From Oscillospiraceae bacterium (lineage in GTDB: Bacteria; Bacillota; Clostridia; Oscillospirales; Ruminococcaceae): a stretch of DNA of 33,439 nucleotides. Where the stretch lies: the NCBI GenBank assembly GCA_016295145.1, contig JAEDLR010000015.1:1-33439 (forward strand). The letters run 5' to 3'. Position numbers and translations under genes: made by a program. The notes beneath the pieces were generated by a model. That model was not told where the DNA came from. It did no database searches and saw only the letters and a program-made list of their open reading frames with translations. Below are positions 31,665 to 33,439 of the stretch, in pieces (position 1 is the first letter of the stretch; each line of letters starts with the position of its first letter).

Positions 31665-33439
31665 TTATTTTTTCACGATTGCACTATTTGCAAATTTGCG
31701 GATCTCGGAAGCATTGACGATCTTATCAAAGGTACCGTCATGCTCAACGATCAGTGTCGGTGCCTGCTTGATCCCGTACTTTGCAACGAGGTCTGCATTC
31801 TCATCTGCCATTATTTTGGTGAACGGGATGCCCGCCTGCTCCAAGAAAGTGGCTGCCATACGGCAATTCGGGCAGGTTGCTGTTGCAAAGAGCATCACAT
31901 TTGCTTCTACCTCGGCAGGTGCAGTGGTGACTGCGGTCGTTTCGGTAGATGCAGGAACACCGTTTCGGGTCAGCACAGAATGCTCGATATCGTATTCCTG
32001 ACGGTCGAGATACTCCTGCGCCTTGCCGTCGTTGAAGTTCTTGACGGGACGGTAGTAGCCTGTGATGCGGCTATACACCTCGGTTTCGGCACCGCACTCG
32101 GGACAGGTTTTCTGCTCACCCACCAGATAACCATGATTACGGCACACGGAATAGGTGGGAGAAAGCGTATAATAGGGCAGCTTATAATTCTCGGCAATTT
32201 TGCGAACCAGTGTTGCGGCTGCCTTCCAATCAGGCAGTTTTTCGCCCAAAAATGCGTGGAATACGGTACCCGAAGTATAGCAGGTCTGCAACTCGTCCTG
32301 CACATCCAGTGCGGTGAAAATATCCGAAGTACAGCCAACCGGCAGGTGGGAACTATTGGTATAATAGGGTGTATCGCCGGGCTTTGCTGCGGTGATGATA
32401 TTGGGGTAACGCTTCACATCGTGCTTTGCCAGACGATAGGTGGTAGATTCGGCAGGGGTTGCCTCCAGATTGTACAGGTCGCCGTACATCTCCTGATAAT
32501 CGGAGAGACGCTCGCGCATATGGTCAAGCACCTGCTTAGTGAACACCTGTGTTTCGGTATGGGTCAGATCCTTGCGCAGCCACTTGGCATTCAGACCGAC
32601 CTCATTCATACCGATCAGACCGATGGTAGAGAAGTGGTTATCCAACGTACCCAGATAACGCTTGGTGTAGGGATACAGTCCCTCATTCAGCAGTTTGGTA
32701 ATCACAGTACGTTTGATTTTCAGGCTGCGTGCTGCAATATCCATGAGCTTATCCAGACGCTGATAGAAATCCGCTTCATCGGCTGCCAGATATGCGATAC
32801 GGGGCATATTGATGGTGACAACGCCAACGGAACCTGTGCTTTCGCCACTGCCGAAGAAACCGCCGGTCTTTTTGCGCAGCTCGCGAAGATCAAGGCGCAG
32901 ACGGCAGCACATACTACGCACATCGCTGGGCTCCATGTCGCTGTTAATATAGTTGGAGAAATAAGGCGTACCGTATTTTGCGGTCATCTCAAACAGCAAA
33001 CGGTTATTTTCGGTATCAGACCAGTCAAAATCACGGGTAATGGAATAGGTGGGGATGGGATACTGGAAACCGCGGCCATGGGCATCGCCCTCAATCATCG
33101 TTTCGATGAACGCCTTGTTGACCATATCCATCTCTTTTTTGCAGTCCTTATACTTAAAGCCTGCGGGCTTTCCGCCGACGATGCACTCCAGTTCCGCAAG
33201 GTCATTGGGAACAGTCCAGTCCAGGGTGATATTGGAGAACGGTGCCTGTGTACCCCAACGGGAAGGCGTATTAACGCCGAAGATAAAGGACTCGATGCAC
33301 TTTTTCACCTGATCGTAGGAGAGGTTGTCCGCCTTGACAAAGGGGGCAAGATAGGTAACGAAGGAGGAGAATGCCTGTGCGCCTGCCCACTCGTTCTGCA
33401 TGATGCCCAGGAAGTTGACCATCTGGTTGCAGAGGGTGG
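31665..33439 (-). CDS. nrdD: Anaerobic (class III) ribonucleoside-triphosphate reductase with fused C-terminal thioredoxin-like domain (N-terminus cut off)
   Basis: The gene runs off the right edge; about 590 residues are visible. The core is NrdD: NEWAGAQAFS, the MCCRLRLDLREL segment with the likely thiyl Cys, GSVGVVTINMPRIAYL, GMNEVGLNAKW, the zinc region (CRNHGY then CPECG) and the glycyl-radical motif SRITGYYRPVKNF. It makes dNTPs without oxygen and needs an NrdG activase, not seen here. After a Thr-rich linker, about 77 residues (31668-31898) form a thioredoxin/glutaredoxin-like domain with CPNC, AGIPFTKI and a cis-Pro QAPTLIV. Most NrdD proteins end soon after the glycyl-radical loop, so this fusion is notable. 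Confidence 0.93.
   Translation of the reverse strand, partial: TLCNQMVNFLGIMQNEWAGAQAFSSFVTYLAPFVKADNLSYDQVKKCIESFIFGVNTPSRWGTQAPFSNITLDWTVPNDLAELECIVGGKPAGFKYKDCKKEMDMVNKAFIETMIEGDAHGRGFQYPIPTYSITRDFDWSDTENNRLLFEMTAKYGTPYFSNYINSDMEPSDVRSMCCRLRLDLRELRKKTGGFFGSGESTGSVGVVTINMPRIAYLAADEADFYQRLDKLMDIAARSLKIKRTVITKLLNEGLYPYTKRYLGTLDNHFSTIGLIGMNEVGLNAKWLRKDLTHTETQVFTKQVLDHMRERLSDYQEMYGDLYNLEATPAESTTYRLAKHDVKRYPNIITAAKPGDTPYYTNSSHLPVGCTSDIFTALDVQDELQTCYTSGTVFHAFLGEKLPDWKAAATLVRKIAENYKLPYYTLSPTYSVCRNHGYLVGEQKTCPECGAETEVYSRITGYYRPVKNFNDGKAQEYLDRQEYDIEHSVLTRNGVPASTETTAVTTAPAEVEANVMLFATATCPNCRMAATFLEQAGIPFTKIMADENADLVAKYGIKQAPTLIVEHDGTFDKIVNASEIRKFANSAIVKK

Noticed and set aside
1..33439. tRNA, rRNA, insertion sequences, prophage or CRISPR
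   Set aside because: I looked for tRNA-like cloverleaf/CCA ends, transposase motifs and regular repeats and saw none.

Overview
This window looks like a chromosomal segment from a Ruminococcus-type member of the Clostridia (Oscillospiraceae). The main clues are a secreted protein ending in a type I dockerin (a cellulosome module of fibre-degrading ruminococci), Firmicutes-style promoters and AGGAGG ribosome binding sites, sporulation-type genes (spoVT, a cwlD-like amidase), perfect Spo0A-box heptamers, intracellular glycoside hydrolases, and an anaerobic ribonucleotide reductase. I judge the GC content to be slightly above 50 percent, which would fit R. champanellensis or a relative, but the species is an inference. 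I see no phage, insertion sequence, CRISPR array, rRNA or tRNA.

Layout. (1) 1-4157, plus strand: a compact PTS operon of a maltose/glucose-type EIICB (cut by the left edge), a MapP-like sugar-phosphate phosphatase, HPr and enzyme I. The first two junctions are ATGA overlaps. (2) 4185-11272: intracellular carbohydrate metabolism, with a GH2 beta-galactosidase coupled to a small C_GCAxxG_C_C protein (minus), a signal-less GH5 (plus), SpoVT (plus) and a GH27 alpha-galactosidase (minus). (3) 11343-15733, minus: a duplicated YegP/DUF1508 protein, a 74-aa helical protein with leader-peptide-like features, a barstar, a lipoprotein-anchored barnase with all catalytic residues, and a 906-aa dockerin-bearing secreted protein with an HExxH motif. 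(4) 15850-23361, minus: a P-loop ATPase preceded by a long structured leader, then (in transcription order from 23361) a seven-gene operon: apgM-like mutase, TtcA-like, tsaD, a 54-aa internally deleted cysteine synthase, trmN6-like, rsmI and a transglutaminase-like surface protein. (5) 23479-25697, minus: a small acidic Cys-rich membrane protein and an orphan FkbH-like HAD protein. (6) 25722-30675: a cell-envelope block of amidase, flotillin, GH25 lysozyme lipoprotein and CwlD-like amidase, containing all four perfect TGTCGAA Spo0A-box heptamers that I found in the window. (7) 30742-33439, minus: trxB directly downstream of an NrdD that carries a fused C-terminal thioredoxin/glutaredoxin-like domain (cut by the right edge).

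How the genes may work together. Region 1 would import and dephosphorylate a disaccharide phosphate; region 2 would hydrolyse imported galactosylated oligosaccharides. The barnase/barstar pair is an extracellular nuclease with its cytoplasmic inhibitor. The tsaD/ttcA/trmN6/rsmI operon modifies tRNA and rRNA. Regions 5-6 suggest a Spo0A-controlled set of wall hydrolases plus flotillin. TrxB and the NrdD fusion suggest a NADPH-thioredoxin-driven class III ribonucleotide reductase. The most unusual items are the mini-CysK with start/stop overlaps at both ends, the barnase-barstar locus, the Spo0A-box cluster, the NrdD-Trx fusion, the structured leader at 16.94-17.02 kb, and an HPr with Arg at the regulatory Ser46 position.
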